From Prevotella sp. (GTDB lineage Bacteria; Bacteroidota; Bacteroidia; Bacteroidales; Bacteroidaceae), in NCBI GenBank assembly GCA_017615355.1, contig JAGAAJ010000130.1, positions 16,857-80,856 on the forward strand: DNA of 64,000 nucleotides, given 5' to 3'. This document shows positions 1-8,745 of this stretch, one piece after another. Below the pieces are notes generated by a model, which had not been told where the DNA came from, ran no database searches, and saw only the letters and a program-made list of their open reading frames with translations. The position numbers were made by a program, and so were the translations under genes. Position 1 is the stretch's first letter, and every line of letters starts with the position of its first letter.

Positions 1-187
1 TGAACAGCCAGCGTACGTTGGGGTCTGTCTGGTCGATCTCAGCCTGCTGCTGTTTGTCGTAGCATGAATTGGAAGACACAATCATCTCGTATGGCATCCT
101 GATGTGCGTCTTGAATGATGCCACGCACTGCATAATCTCGTCTATGCTATGGTATTCAACTATGACAACAGAGAGTTTGATGTCCAT
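1..187 (-). CDS. Glycosyltransferase family 2, N-terminal part (cut by window edge)
   Basis: The reverse strand opens at an ATG ending at 187 and reads MDIKLSVVIVEYHSIDEIMQ, continuing for 62 codons to the window edge without a stop. The hydrophobic first strand followed by a short helix, and a second strand reading YEMIVSSNS, is the usual start of a GT-A fold family 2 glycosyltransferase. Only the nucleotide-sugar binding start is visible, so donor and acceptor cannot be named. It overlaps the end of the upstream glycosyltransferase gene by 28 bases, so it is very likely translated from the same polysaccharide operon mRNA. Confidence 0.75.
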   Translation of the reverse strand, partial: MDIKLSVVIVEYHSIDEIMQCVASFKTHIRMPYEMIVSSNSCYDKQQQAEIDQTDPNVRWLF

Positions 188-1281
188 AATTTCATATATT
201 GGTTCTTAAGATAATTCTCGGTGGCGTCCTTGTACTGGCTCCAGAGGCTGCCGGCTTTCTCCGACTTCTGGCGGATGTCTTCCCTTGTCAGGCTGGTGGT
301 CAGCCTGATGAGGTCGTCGGACGACTCGTCGATGCCATATCCGAAACCGTTCTGCCGCACTTTGTCGGCTATGATGATGCCGTTGGTGGTGATCAGCGGC
401 TTGCCGACGAACATGGCCTCGTAGTATTTGTTGGGTGCGGCATAGAGGTGGTTGGGGTTCTGCTTGGAGTACATGGCATAGATGACGTCGGAATTGAACA
501 TGATGCGAAGGCCCTTGGAATACTCCACTTTCCCGTAATAGCGGATATGCGGGCAGTCCTTGTGGGCCTCGAGCAAGGCGACGATGTCGTTGGTGCCATA
601 TCCGGCGATGTTGAGGTTGTAGTGGCCCTTGGCGGCTCCCTCAATCACCTCTGCCAGGCATCTGTCGTTGGTGAAGCCTCCGACATACACCAGCGTGACG
701 AGCGGGTTGTCGAACTGGAAGGCCTTGTCCTCATAGAGGAAGTCGGTGGTGGTGAAGGAGGGGATGTTCTGCAGCACACTATAGCGGCCCTCGATGTTGT
801 AGGGTATCTGCCTGACTCGCTCGGGTTCACAGATGATGATGTGGTCGGCACGTTTCACGCTGAACCGTTCCATGAACCTGAAGGCTAGGGAAACGATCTT
901 CCCCTGATTGTAGAGTGTGTCGGATATCCAGTCGAATATGTCGAAGAGGAGGAAATGGCTGCGCCGGCTCAGCATCTTGTAGACGGCGGCAGGGAAGGCC
1001 GCGTCGAGGTCGCAGGCATGGATCTGCAGGTTGTCGTGGAATGAGAACAGGGTCTTGAGAATGAACCACATCCATTTCAGACGGTCGATGATGGCCGCCA
1101 TGCCGCCTTGGTTGTATTTGCTCTTGGCAGGGCAGTAGACGGCATTGGGAAGGCGCTGGGAGTTGCCGAGGCGGTCCCAGGCAATAATCTTGAAATCCAC
1201 CTTTTCCCTCACCAGGAAATCCACATATTTCATGGTGCGGGAGTCGGAGATGATGTCGTTGCAGCGTATGAGGACTAACAT
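160..1281 (-). CDS. GT4-like (GT-B fold) glycosyltransferase of the polysaccharide locus
   Basis: A 373-residue cytosolic protein with the two-domain plan of GT-B glycosyltransferases. The C-terminal half carries the strand TLVYVGGFTNDR near residue 195 and the stretch NKYYEAMFVGKPLITT near residues 286-301, which corresponds to the family donor-site region with the EAMxxGKP motif. It probably adds a sugar to the undecaprenyl-linked repeat unit of the surface polysaccharide. The start overlaps the stop of the wecB gene by 7 bases and the end overlaps the next glycosyltransferase by 28 bases, showing tight operon coupling. The sugar cannot be read from sequence. Confidence 0.8.
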   Translation of the reverse strand: MLVLIRCNDIISDSRTMKYVDFLVREKVDFKIIAWDRLGNSQRLPNAVYCPAKSKYNQGGMAAIIDRLKWMWFILKTLFSFHDNLQIHACDLDAAFPAAVYKMLSRRSHFLLFDIFDWISDTLYNQGKIVSLAFRFMERFSVKRADHIIICEPERVRQIPYNIEGRYSVLQNIPSFTTTDFLYEDKAFQFDNPLVTLVYVGGFTNDRCLAEVIEGAAKGHYNLNIAGYGTNDIVALLEAHKDCPHIRYYGKVEYSKGLRIMFNSDVIYAMYSKQNPNHLYAAPNKYYEAMFVGKPLITTNGIIIADKVRQNGFGYGIDESSDDLIRLTTSLTREDIRQKSEKAGSLWSQYKDATENYLKNQYMKLWTSNSLLS

Positions 1282-2462
1282 GACTTCAGATAGGTAACGA
1301 TTCGCTCACAGGCATGGCCGTCGCCGTAGGGGTTGACGGCCTTGCTCATTTTCTCATATTCAGCGGCATTGTCCAGCAGGAGGCTCATCTCATTCACGAT
1401 CTTGTCATAGTCGGTGCCCACCAGCTTGACGGTGCCTGCCTCCAGCGCCTCGGGGCGTTCGGTGGTGTCGCGCATCACCAGCACAGGCTTGCCCAGGCCA
1501 GGTGCTTCCTCCTGTATGCCGCCGCTGTCGGTCAGGACGACGGATGCCTTCTCCATCAGACAGACAAACTCCAGATACTGCAGCGGCTCGATGAAGAAGA
1601 AGTTGTGGGCCTCGCCCCATCCCTCGCCCAGGTCAAGGGCGTCGATGCCCTTGAATACCTGATGAATGGGCTGGCGCACGTTGGGATTGAGGTGCATGGG
1701 ATAGACAAAGTCCACGTCGGGATACTTCACGGAGAGGTCTTTCATGGCGGTCAGCATACGGATGAAACCGTCGCCGAAGTTCTCGCGGCGATGGCCCGTA
1801 ATCAAAACTAGCTTACGGCTTACGGGCTTACCGCTTAAACGACTTGCGTCATAGCCTGCGTCCTTGAGCACGTTGACTTGCTCAGCGGCAAGGGCGGGGT
1901 CGCTCTTGAGTTTTTCCACCACCATGTGCAGGGCGTCGATGACCGTATTGCCCGTGACGATGATCGTCCCATGGGCATTCTCGGCCTTCAGGTTCTGTTC
2001 GGAGAGTGGGGTGGGAGCAAAGTCGAAGGATGCGATGCGTCCCGTGATCTGGCGGTTCATCTCCTCCGGCCAAGGGCTGTAGATGTTGTGGGTGCGCAGG
2101 CCGGCTTCCACATGGCCTACGGGTATCTGCTGGTAGAAAGCCGCCAGGGCAGCGGCGGTGGAGGTCGTCGTGTCGCCATGTACCAGCACGACGTCGGGCT
2201 TACATTCCTTCAGCACATCACGCATTCCCGTCAGCACCCGGGCCGTGACGTCGTACAGGTCCTGTCCCTGCTTCATGATATTCAGGTCGTAGTCGGGGGT
2301 GACATCGAATATCCTGAGCACCTGGTCGAGCATCTCGCGGTGCTGGCCTGTCACGCAGACGATGGTCTTGAAAGACGCTGACTCTTCCTGAAAGCGTTTC
2401 ACCAGCGGGCACATCTTGATAGCCTCTGGGCGAGTGCCGAAAACCAACATGATTGTCTTCAT
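1275..2462 (-). CDS. wecB: UDP-N-acetylglucosamine 2-epimerase (non-hydrolysing)
   Basis: Converts UDP-GlcNAc to UDP-ManNAc for the surface polysaccharide. I start it at the ATG giving MKTIMLVFGTRPEAIKM, 5 bases after the upstream stop; a longer open frame exists but the GTRPE motif is normally at the N-terminus. Family signatures are GTRPEAIK (residues 9-16), HGDTTT (95-100), PEEMNR (132-137) and TGHRRENFG (222-230), then DSGGIQEEAP near the C-terminus. Length (395 residues) is normal. Just before the TGHRREN motif sits a short extra linker (residues about 209-217) encoded by a tandem heptanucleotide array, which I read as an insertion tolerated in a surface loop. It overlaps the following glycosyltransferase start by 7 bases. 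Confidence 0.95.
   Translation of the reverse strand: MKTIMLVFGTRPEAIKMCPLVKRFQEESASFKTIVCVTGQHREMLDQVLRIFDVTPDYDLNIMKQGQDLYDVTARVLTGMRDVLKECKPDVVLVHGDTTTSTAAALAAFYQQIPVGHVEAGLRTHNIYSPWPEEMNRQITGRIASFDFAPTPLSEQNLKAENAHGTIIVTGNTVIDALHMVVEKLKSDPALAAEQVNVLKDAGYDASRLSGKPVSRKLVLITGHRRENFGDGFIRMLTAMKDLSVKYPDVDFVYPMHLNPNVRQPIHQVFKGIDALDLGEGWGEAHNFFFIEPLQYLEFVCLMEKASVVLTDSGGIQEEAPGLGKPVLVMRDTTERPEALEAGTVKLVGTDYDKIVNEMSLLLDNAAEYEKMSKAVNPYGDGHACERIVTYLKSC
1811..1838. repeat. Heptanucleotide array inside wecB
   Basis: Four copies of a GCTTACG-like unit: GCTTA begins at 1811, 1818, 1826 and 1833, so spacing is 7, 8, 7. The array lies in frame in wecB and encodes the linker LSGKPVSRK ahead of the conserved TGHRREN motif. 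It belongs to the class of 28-bp arrays found throughout this window. Confidence 0.7.
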
Positions 2463-2466
2463 CTCA

Positions 2467-3558
2467 TTAGCATTTAGTGACTTCTTCAATGGCTTCATGC
2501 AGAGCGTTGATATATCCATGCCCATATTGCAGGTCGGGCTCCATGTAGTTGCCCTCGCCCCATTCGTTCCACGACTTGAGGATGACGATCTGCTCCTCAG
2601 CGGGCTTGTCCTTCACCATGTCGAATGCCATAGCGACAAGCTGCTTGAAGTATTTGGGGTGGGCGTCGGTCATGACCAGTCCCCTTGCCCCGGAGCGCGG
2701 CGTGTGGTCCCAGTTGGGGACGATGACGGGGAAGACGTTGCGTTGCCGGCAGTCGTCGTTGATCATGTACTTGATGGCTTTCTTGTATTTGTAAATCTTC
2801 GGAATGCGCAGATACTTCCCGGCAATGGTCTGGAATGCTTTCCTGATATTGCTTGCCTGGTGGTAGATGTTCAGCTGGTCGACATTATGGATGGCGTCGA
2901 ACCCCATGCCGAGGATCTCATCCCGATGCTCGCTGTTGAAGTCGGTCGCCACGAAATAGAAGTCGTCCAGGCCGTTTTCCTTTGCCAGCCTGCGCCATGT
3001 CTTGATGAATGTGGACACATCCTGGAAATGCAGGGCATCATAGACGATATAGAACGGCTTGCCGTTGACACGGATGTAGCGATGGTCCCTGAACGCCGGC
3101 AGCAGATGCATGAAATGGGCTTCATAGTCGGCTTCGCCGGGATAAAGCTGCTCGATGAGGAGCTTGTCCTTGCCCGGATTCTTGGGATCCCAAAGTTTCT
3201 TGTACCAAGAGTGGTTGGCCCATGCCAGGCAGAAAGGGAAGTCGGGCTTTCCCGAGGCAACCACCTCCTCGAAGGGGCGCTGCATCAACTGGCGGCCGTT
3301 GCCGAACCAATACTCATAGTAGCAGAACCCCTCGATGCCAGCCTCTCGGGCCAGCCGGGCCTGCTCCTCGCGAATCTCAGGCAGCCGCAGGTCGTAGAAG
3401 CCCAGGTCGGCAGGGACATGTGGCTGCACATGGCCAGGGAACAGCTTGCTGGCCCTTACCACATTGGTCCATTCGGTAAATCCTTTTCCCCACCATTCGT
3501 CGTTCTCGGGGAATGGATGGTATTGCGGCAGATAATATGCGATGACTCTTGGTTTCAT
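2467..3558 (-). CDS. WbsX-like (GH99-type) polysaccharide enzyme
   Basis: A 363-residue protein starting MKPRVIAYYLPQYHPFPEND and continuing GFTEWTNVVRA, the signature of the WbsX/GHL99 family often found in O-antigen and capsule loci. Near the C-terminus it has ILKSWNEWGEGNYMEPD, the conserved end of the family barrel. Members are annotated as glycosyltransferases or as glycoside-hydrolase-like enzymes, and the true reaction in most loci is not established. No signal peptide is visible, so it should act in the cytosol. It ends 5 bases before wecB and begins 24 bases after the DUF4886 lipoprotein gene, inside the polysaccharide operon. Confidence 0.85.
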   Translation of the reverse strand: MKPRVIAYYLPQYHPFPENDEWWGKGFTEWTNVVRASKLFPGHVQPHVPADLGFYDLRLPEIREEQARLAREAGIEGFCYYEYWFGNGRQLMQRPFEEVVASGKPDFPFCLAWANHSWYKKLWDPKNPGKDKLLIEQLYPGEADYEAHFMHLLPAFRDHRYIRVNGKPFYIVYDALHFQDVSTFIKTWRRLAKENGLDDFYFVATDFNSEHRDEILGMGFDAIHNVDQLNIYHQASNIRKAFQTIAGKYLRIPKIYKYKKAIKYMINDDCRQRNVFPVIVPNWDHTPRSGARGLVMTDAHPKYFKQLVAMAFDMVKDKPAEEQIVILKSWNEWGEGNYMEPDLQYGHGYINALHEAIEEVTKC

Positions 3559-3582
3559 TCTTTCTTTTGCTTAACAAACTTT

Positions 3583-4572
3583 CTATGGGACGACCTGTGT
3601 TGAACTCACGGTATAGGGCTGTTGGCAAGCCAGTTGGGCACATTGCTGACACAGCGCCCTGTTGCTGTCGGTGACAGCTGCCCAGTAGTCGTCATAATAA
3701 TTGTATTCTCCTTTGCCAGGCTTGAAGTCGTCGATGAGGCTGTCGTTGGCTACGTCGATATCGAAAACGGGAGTGAACAATGTTTCGGCCCATGCCAGGG
3801 AGGGAATGTACCGTCCAACGCCAAGGGCCAGGTGGGTGCCGTCGCGGGTCAGCTCATGCTCGGTGTTCAGAGCGGTATGCCTGGCATTCTGAATGGCGGT
3901 GCCCGATGGGATGAGGATGTCGAACCCGTCGTTGAGCATGACCTTTTTGGCGGAATTGACAATCCTTTTCCATCGCTTTTCAGACGGCTCCTTGCATTTC
4001 TCGTAGTGTGACCAATAGGAGTGGATGATGTTCCAGGCCAACAGCACGTCGGGGTTGGTGCAATGCTGGTGAATGGCGCTGGTCAATATGTTCAAGTACG
4101 GATGGTAGGAGTTGTAGTTGGGAGCCAGCTCGCTAAATTGATGAAGCACCACGACATCCCATTTCTGGGTAAGGAGCTGCTGGAGGGTGCCCTCATGCAG
4201 AGGCATGTCTATCTGGCCTGCCACCCTGGATATCGTGTCGGTATTGTTGGAGAGGTATCGCTTGCTCCAGTACTCAAGCGGGGCAGCCGGATACCAGAGG
4301 ATGTAAACACAATAACGGGCAGGGTCGACACCTGCGTTGCGGAGGATCTTGCCAAGAGCAGCGGTGTGGTCCCATGTGTAGCTGTTGCCAATGGCCAGGA
4401 TGCGGAGACTGTCCAGCTCGCTCAGCCTCTTGGCTTTGTCTGACTGGGTGGGAGCGTCGACAAGTATTTCTCTTTCAGAAGAGTTGTCCTCCTTGCAGGA
4501 ACACAGCATGAGCAGCATGTACAAAAGTGCACAAGCCCATGACATCCTGTTTTGAGAGAAATACCTGAACAT
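3583..4572 (-). CDS. DUF4886-type SGNH-like lipoprotein
   Basis: A 329-residue protein with a lipoprotein signal: a hydrophobic stretch LLYMLLMLCSC ends in Cys followed by KEDNSSE, so it should be lipidated and sit in the periplasm or on the surface. The mature start contains LRILAIGNSYTWDHT, the block I motif of DUF4886 proteins, which resemble SGNH hydrolases. A further DGTHLALGVGRY stretch near residue 245 supplies the Asp-Gly-x-His type block. By analogy it may esterify or de-esterify the polysaccharide, but substrate is inference. It lies 12 bases upstream-in-map of the acetyltransferase gene, which fits a role in acyl decoration. Confidence 0.75.
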   Translation of the reverse strand: MFRYFSQNRMSWACALLYMLLMLCSCKEDNSSEREILVDAPTQSDKAKRLSELDSLRILAIGNSYTWDHTAALGKILRNAGVDPARYCVYILWYPAAPLEYWSKRYLSNNTDTISRVAGQIDMPLHEGTLQQLLTQKWDVVVLHQFSELAPNYNSYHPYLNILTSAIHQHCTNPDVLLAWNIIHSYWSHYEKCKEPSEKRWKRIVNSAKKVMLNDGFDILIPSGTAIQNARHTALNTEHELTRDGTHLALGVGRYIPSLAWAETLFTPVFDIDVANDSLIDDFKPGKGEYNYYDDYWAAVTDSNRALCQQCAQLACQQPYTVSSTQVVP

Positions 4573-4584
4573 GCTGGTCTCGTT

Positions 4585-5187
4585 TTATTCTATTTGCTTG
4601 ATGACTCTTGCAGGAGAACCGGCAGCCATACAGTAGGGTGGTATGTCCTTGGTCACCACGCTGTTGGCACCAATGATGGCACCCCGTCCGATCGTCACAC
4701 CCGGCATGATGCAGGACATCTCGCCAATCCATGCGTTCTCCTCAATGACGACAGGCCCCTTGCTCTGAAGCGGGCGGATATTGGGACGAGTGTCCAGCAG
4801 GCTCCTGTCGGATGCTCCGTGGGCATTGTCGGTGACAAATACCTTGCGGCCCATGCGGACATTGTCCTTGATGGTGATGCCGTTGATGCAGGACAGATGG
4901 CTATGGTCGCCAATGTTGACATAGTTGCCGATCTTGACGCTTGGCGTGAAATGCTGGTCCATGTATTCATCATACACCTCGATAACCAGACCTCTGCCCA
5001 TGGTGACATGGTCGGCTATGTCAATGCGCTTTCCACCGTAAAGGACGGTAAACTTGCCAAAGAAGCATTGCTTGCCACAGGAATGGAACTCGTACTTGAT
5101 CCATTCGGAATACATCCGTCGGATGAGGCGCCCCGGTAAGCGTGCCACCTTGGGTGGGAAGAGGGTATGTAGCAGTTTGAAGATCAT
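4585..5187 (-). CDS. Left-handed beta-helix acyltransferase (LbH, WbbJ-like)
   Basis: A 200-residue acyltransferase of the hexapeptide-repeat family. Repeats such as VTMGRG, VKIGNYVNIGDH, NVRMGRKVFV and GVTIGRGAIIGANSVVTKDIPPYCMAAGSPARVIK build the beta-helix, and the final PARV block is the usual C-terminus. It probably acetylates a sugar of the surface polysaccharide using acetyl-CoA. Its start overlaps the stop of the flippase gene by 4 bases (5184-5187), indicating translational coupling. The exact acceptor is unknown. Confidence 0.88.
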   Translation of the reverse strand: MIFKLLHTLFPPKVARLPGRLIRRMYSEWIKYEFHSCGKQCFFGKFTVLYGGKRIDIADHVTMGRGLVIEVYDEYMDQHFTPSVKIGNYVNIGDHSHLSCINGITIKDNVRMGRKVFVTDNAHGASDRSLLDTRPNIRPLQSKGPVVIEENAWIGEMSCIMPGVTIGRGAIIGANSVVTKDIPPYCMAAGSPARVIKQIE

Positions 5188-6494
5188 ATTTTACGTAGAT
5201 AGAATTTCCATAGACAGAACAGGCGGCTCACATGTGCCAAGGCGATGAAAGCCACAATCGACCAGCAGACACTCTCGGGAGCATAGTTGAGGCTGAGGAA
5301 TATGCAGCTGGCCGGCAGACACAGGATGGTGATGGTCTCGACAATCAGGTGGTACTGCTTCACACATCCCACGGCATGCATGATAATCGTGATGGGCATG
5401 CCCACCATCAACAGGAATGCGACAATCATCATCAGCCTGGAGAAGATGATGGTCATGCCGTCGGCATCGCCCAGCCATATCTTCAGGATCTCAGGCATCC
5501 ATATCTCCAACGGCACGATGATGGCACCCATCAGTACTATCAGGGCCAGCGTAGACAGGAGGAACAGCCGGTTGAGATGGCGGTAGTTGCCTTTTGAATA
5601 GTTCATGACCATCTGTGGCCTCACCGCCATGATGACATTGTTGCCGAAGCTGCTGATGGCGTTGTAGATCTGCAAAGCGACGGCAAAGGCAGCATTGGCT
5701 GCAGGTCCTACGTAGACATTCAATGCCACCATATTCCCTTGGAACATCAAGGCGGCTGCAATGCTGCCATAGATCGTCCAGCCAGAGAATGACAAGACCT
5801 GACGGTAGAGTGTCTTGTCCTTTACCTCCTGATAGTGGATATCGCTGATCTTGCGGTTGACATAAGCCTTGTAAAGGACGTAGCCGAGCAGGTTTGAGAC
5901 TATCAGCATCGTTGCATAGAAGATCATCCTGTCTGTAGGAACAACAAATACCAATAGCGCTGCCCCAAGATTGATGAGTGCCTCAGCCACAGTGACAAAG
6001 GCAAAGATATTCATCTTCTCATAAGCCAGCACTACAGCCAGATAAGGCACCTGCAACAAGGTCAATATGAAATTGATGATAGCCAGCTGGTAGACAATGA
6101 GCATTGCTGTAAAGCGTGACTCAGGGCAGTTCATCTGGGTAAAGACAAACCACAGGCCGATGGTCTCCATCCCGATGAAGACGAGAAGGGAGAGCTTTCG
6201 GCTGAGTTTCACGCTGACGCTGAAGGAGTCCCTCGCATTCTCCATGTCATCCTTGCCCATGGCGATGGAGATAAACCGCTGGGTTGACGTAGCCAGGATA
6301 GACTTCAGACAGATGACAATCTGCACGATTCCAGTCGTAGCATTCAGAATGCCATAGTCATCGATGCCCAGTCCCGAGCGAACGTATCTCACTGCCACCA
6401 GATTGATGACCATGAGCAATGCCATGCGGAAGAACAGCAGCAAGGTGTTTTTTGCCACTCTCTTCTCGGTGGGATTGGAGATGATGCTTTTCAT
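5184..6494 (-). CDS. wzx: Wzx-type polysaccharide repeat-unit flippase
   Basis: A polytopic inner-membrane protein of about 436 residues, beginning MKSIISNPTEKRVAKNTLLL. I chose this ATG because it overlaps the upstream stop in an ATGA arrangement (6491-6494); a longer frame upstream is not needed. About a dozen hydrophobic segments and the N-terminal RMALLMVINLVAVRYV helix match MATE/MOP-type Wzx flippases, which move undecaprenyl-diphosphate-linked repeat units across the inner membrane. Neighbours are Wzy-like polymerase upstream and an acetyltransferase downstream, so the locus is Wzx/Wzy-dependent. Confidence 0.88.
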   Translation of the reverse strand: MKSIISNPTEKRVAKNTLLLFFRMALLMVINLVAVRYVRSGLGIDDYGILNATTGIVQIVICLKSILATSTQRFISIAMGKDDMENARDSFSVSVKLSRKLSLLVFIGMETIGLWFVFTQMNCPESRFTAMLIVYQLAIINFILTLLQVPYLAVVLAYEKMNIFAFVTVAEALINLGAALLVFVVPTDRMIFYATMLIVSNLLGYVLYKAYVNRKISDIHYQEVKDKTLYRQVLSFSGWTIYGSIAAALMFQGNMVALNVYVGPAANAAFAVALQIYNAISSFGNNVIMAVRPQMVMNYSKGNYRHLNRLFLLSTLALIVLMGAIIVPLEIWMPEILKIWLGDADGMTIIFSRLMMIVAFLLMVGMPITIIMHAVGCVKQYHLIVETITILCLPASCIFLSLNYAPESVCWSIVAFIALAHVSRLFCLWKFYLRKI

Positions 6495-7567
6495 TTGACT
6501 GCAGGCAAGATGAAGTCCAGACCATACATGTCTCTCAGCGAGAAGTTGATGAGGATGAATGTGACCAGGATCAACAGAATGATTCCGCACCACTTAGGCT
6601 GAATCGTATAGATGATGGTGGGCAGCAATACAACGATGATGGTGCGATACATCGAACCCATGCGCTCTCCCATGGCGGGAATGAAGGAGAATACAGCATA
6701 AGAGACCAATGCGGTGGCCAGTATCTTCAGCATCAACGGGAAATAGCGGGATTTCTCGGTGAGGACGTCTGCATAGTACAGCAGATAGTAGAAAATCAGG
6801 ACGACCAGTATGTGCATCGGTCCGAAGAGGTTCAGACTGGAGACAACGATCTTGCCCTTCTCTTCAATCTCATGATAGATGGCAATCTTATTGCCGATGT
6901 AGGGGATTTCAGATGCGAATTCCAGTCCGAGGTTAAGACCAGCACAGACGTATGACAGCGGTATTGACAGGGCCAAGACCGTTTTCCACACGGTTCCCAA
7001 GGGCTTGTTTCCAAAGAAAAGCAAGGGCAGCAGCATCAGACCGGACAGGTGGAAACATGTTCCTAGGATGAGTATCAGTAAGGCAATCCACCGTTTGCTT
7101 TCGGCGATGAATGGGATGGCCAGCAGCATGCATCCTGACAAGACTCCGGCTCGTATCTGACAGGTTTCGTGCAGTTCGTAATAGAAGCTGATGTATACAA
7201 ACACCATCAGCAGCCATGATTCACTATAGCGACGGAATGCAACGAACTTCAGGATAACTCCCAAGAGTGCATAGACCAGAAAAATGGAATGCACATCGTC
7301 GGTGAACTTGTTGAAGAGCTGTGCTAAGAAGAGATAGGTGAACTCTATCGATTCCTGAACGGAGTCGCTGTATTGGTTGAAAAAGAGTACCTCATATTCC
7401 TCGGAGTCGGGGTCGATGCCGACCTCTCGTGTCGCAGCCATGATGACAAGCAGAGCGCATGTCGTCCAGTAGATGATATTCCTGTGGCTTACTGGTATCC
7501 TGTCCTCGATGAAAATCAGGATACCATAGAGTGCGTATAGCACACAGACTGAGAATACCAGAAACAT
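6491..7567 (-). CDS. EpsG-family polysaccharide polymerase (Wzy-like)
   Basis: A 358-residue multi-pass membrane protein. The segment AATREVGIDPDSEEYEVLF after the second helix matches the EpsG/Wzy_C pattern (R-x-x-x-x-D-Y near the outer face), and the middle contains a cluster of helices with HLSGLMLLPLLFF. It should join repeat units in the periplasm. It lies between wzz and wzx, the expected position for a polymerase, and its stop overlaps the wzx start by 4 bases. Polymerases are poorly conserved, so the call rests on topology, the short motif and context. Confidence 0.82.
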   Translation of the reverse strand: MFLVFSVCVLYALYGILIFIEDRIPVSHRNIIYWTTCALLVIMAATREVGIDPDSEEYEVLFFNQYSDSVQESIEFTYLFLAQLFNKFTDDVHSIFLVYALLGVILKFVAFRRYSESWLLMVFVYISFYYELHETCQIRAGVLSGCMLLAIPFIAESKRWIALLILILGTCFHLSGLMLLPLLFFGNKPLGTVWKTVLALSIPLSYVCAGLNLGLEFASEIPYIGNKIAIYHEIEEKGKIVVSSLNLFGPMHILVVLIFYYLLYYADVLTEKSRYFPLMLKILATALVSYAVFSFIPAMGERMGSMYRTIIVVLLPTIIYTIQPKWCGIILLILVTFILINFSLRDMYGLDFILPAVK

Positions 7568-7641
7568 GGTTGTGATGTCTTAAAGGAAACTCTTCGGAAA
7601 TTGTCCGCAGGCCACTACGCTGGTAACAATGGCAGTCAGAA

Positions 7642-8712
7642 TCATTCCCCGGCTTTGTCTTCTTGCTGGGGACTTTTTTTAGTCACTTCGTCCTTTAATA
7701 AGATATAAAGCGTGGTGCAGAAAGTGGCAAGAAACATCATCACAAAGACAAAGATCATACGCTTCGGGCCGGCTGGACGGACGGGCACGGCGGCTCCCTT
7801 CAACAGGGTGAAGGCCGGCGTACGTTCCTGCACCTTGCTCTGGGCGGCCTGCAACTGTGCCATCAGCATGGAGTAGCTGGTATATTTCAGCTGCATCTCA
7901 TTTTCCAGCGCTGTCAGTTTGTTGCGGTGACTTTCCAGGACGGTGTGCTGGTTGGCATCGGCATAGCGGGCATGCTCCATGTAGGATTTCTCATACTCTC
8001 TGCGGGCACTGTCCACCAAAGTGGTGTAATAGGCCACGTCGATGCGGGCTTTGTTCGTACGATAATCGGTGATGAATTCCTGTAGACGTGAAGTGACGGA
8101 GTCGGCCATCGTCTTGCAGATGAGCGGGTCTTGGTCTCTCACACTGATGCTGATGACGCCCGTCTTCTTGTCCACTCTGATGGCAATGTTTCCACGTATC
8201 GCATTCACCACATCGTTTTGAGCCCTTGACAGGGCGTAAGGATTGAACTGGGTGCTGTCGGCTGCACGTCCTTCATCCTTAGGCTTGCCAAACACCGACA
8301 TGATACCGCCCCACCAGGGATATTTCTGATGCTTGGACAGATAGTCGTAATAAGTAGCCTTGACCCTGCCATCCTGTGTCTGCACCATCGTATTGAAGAG
8401 GTTGCACACGAAGGCATTATCCTCCATCAGGTCAGGATAGAGCAGCGGGGTGATGGCATCGCTGGTCTGCATCTCGCCCAAATCAATGCCGAAGGAAGAA
8501 GCGATGGAGCCCAGCATACCACCGGTTCCCAGGGATGACTCCATCTCGGGTGCCAGACTGGCGTCAGTCATGTAATAGCGTGGCAGACTGAAGATGTAGA
8601 CGCAGGAGAGCACAAAGGTGATGGACAGCGGCAAAAAGAACTTCCTGCGCTTTGAGTAGATTTTGCGTACGACCTCGACGAGGTTGATAACCTCTCTTTT
8701 CTTCTCTTCCAT
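7642..8712 (-). CDS. wzz: Wzz-type chain-length determinant
   Basis: A 356-residue protein with the classic two-helix plan: a first transmembrane segment FFLPLSITFVLSCVYIFSLP near residues 25-45 and a second, IFVFVMMFLATFCTTLYILL near 320-340, flanked by PxxP-type sequence (VPVRPAGPKR). The periplasmic part between them is predicted to be mostly helical, with ALENEMQLKYTSYSMLMAQL. Such proteins set polysaccharide chain length and contact the outer-membrane export protein, encoded immediately upstream. No cytosolic tyrosine kinase domain is fused. A 74-base gap separates it from the polymerase gene, with no gene seen in it. Confidence 0.88.
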   Translation of the reverse strand: MEEKKREVINLVEVVRKIYSKRRKFFLPLSITFVLSCVYIFSLPRYYMTDASLAPEMESSLGTGGMLGSIASSFGIDLGEMQTSDAITPLLYPDLMEDNAFVCNLFNTMVQTQDGRVKATYYDYLSKHQKYPWWGGIMSVFGKPKDEGRAADSTQFNPYALSRAQNDVVNAIRGNIAIRVDKKTGVISISVRDQDPLICKTMADSVTSRLQEFITDYRTNKARIDVAYYTTLVDSARREYEKSYMEHARYADANQHTVLESHRNKLTALENEMQLKYTSYSMLMAQLQAAQSKVQERTPAFTLLKGAAVPVRPAGPKRMIFVFVMMFLATFCTTLYILLKDEVTKKSPQQEDKAGE

Positions 8713-8745
8713 AATCGCTCTTCTTTTTGGGGTGCCGTTTAGGAA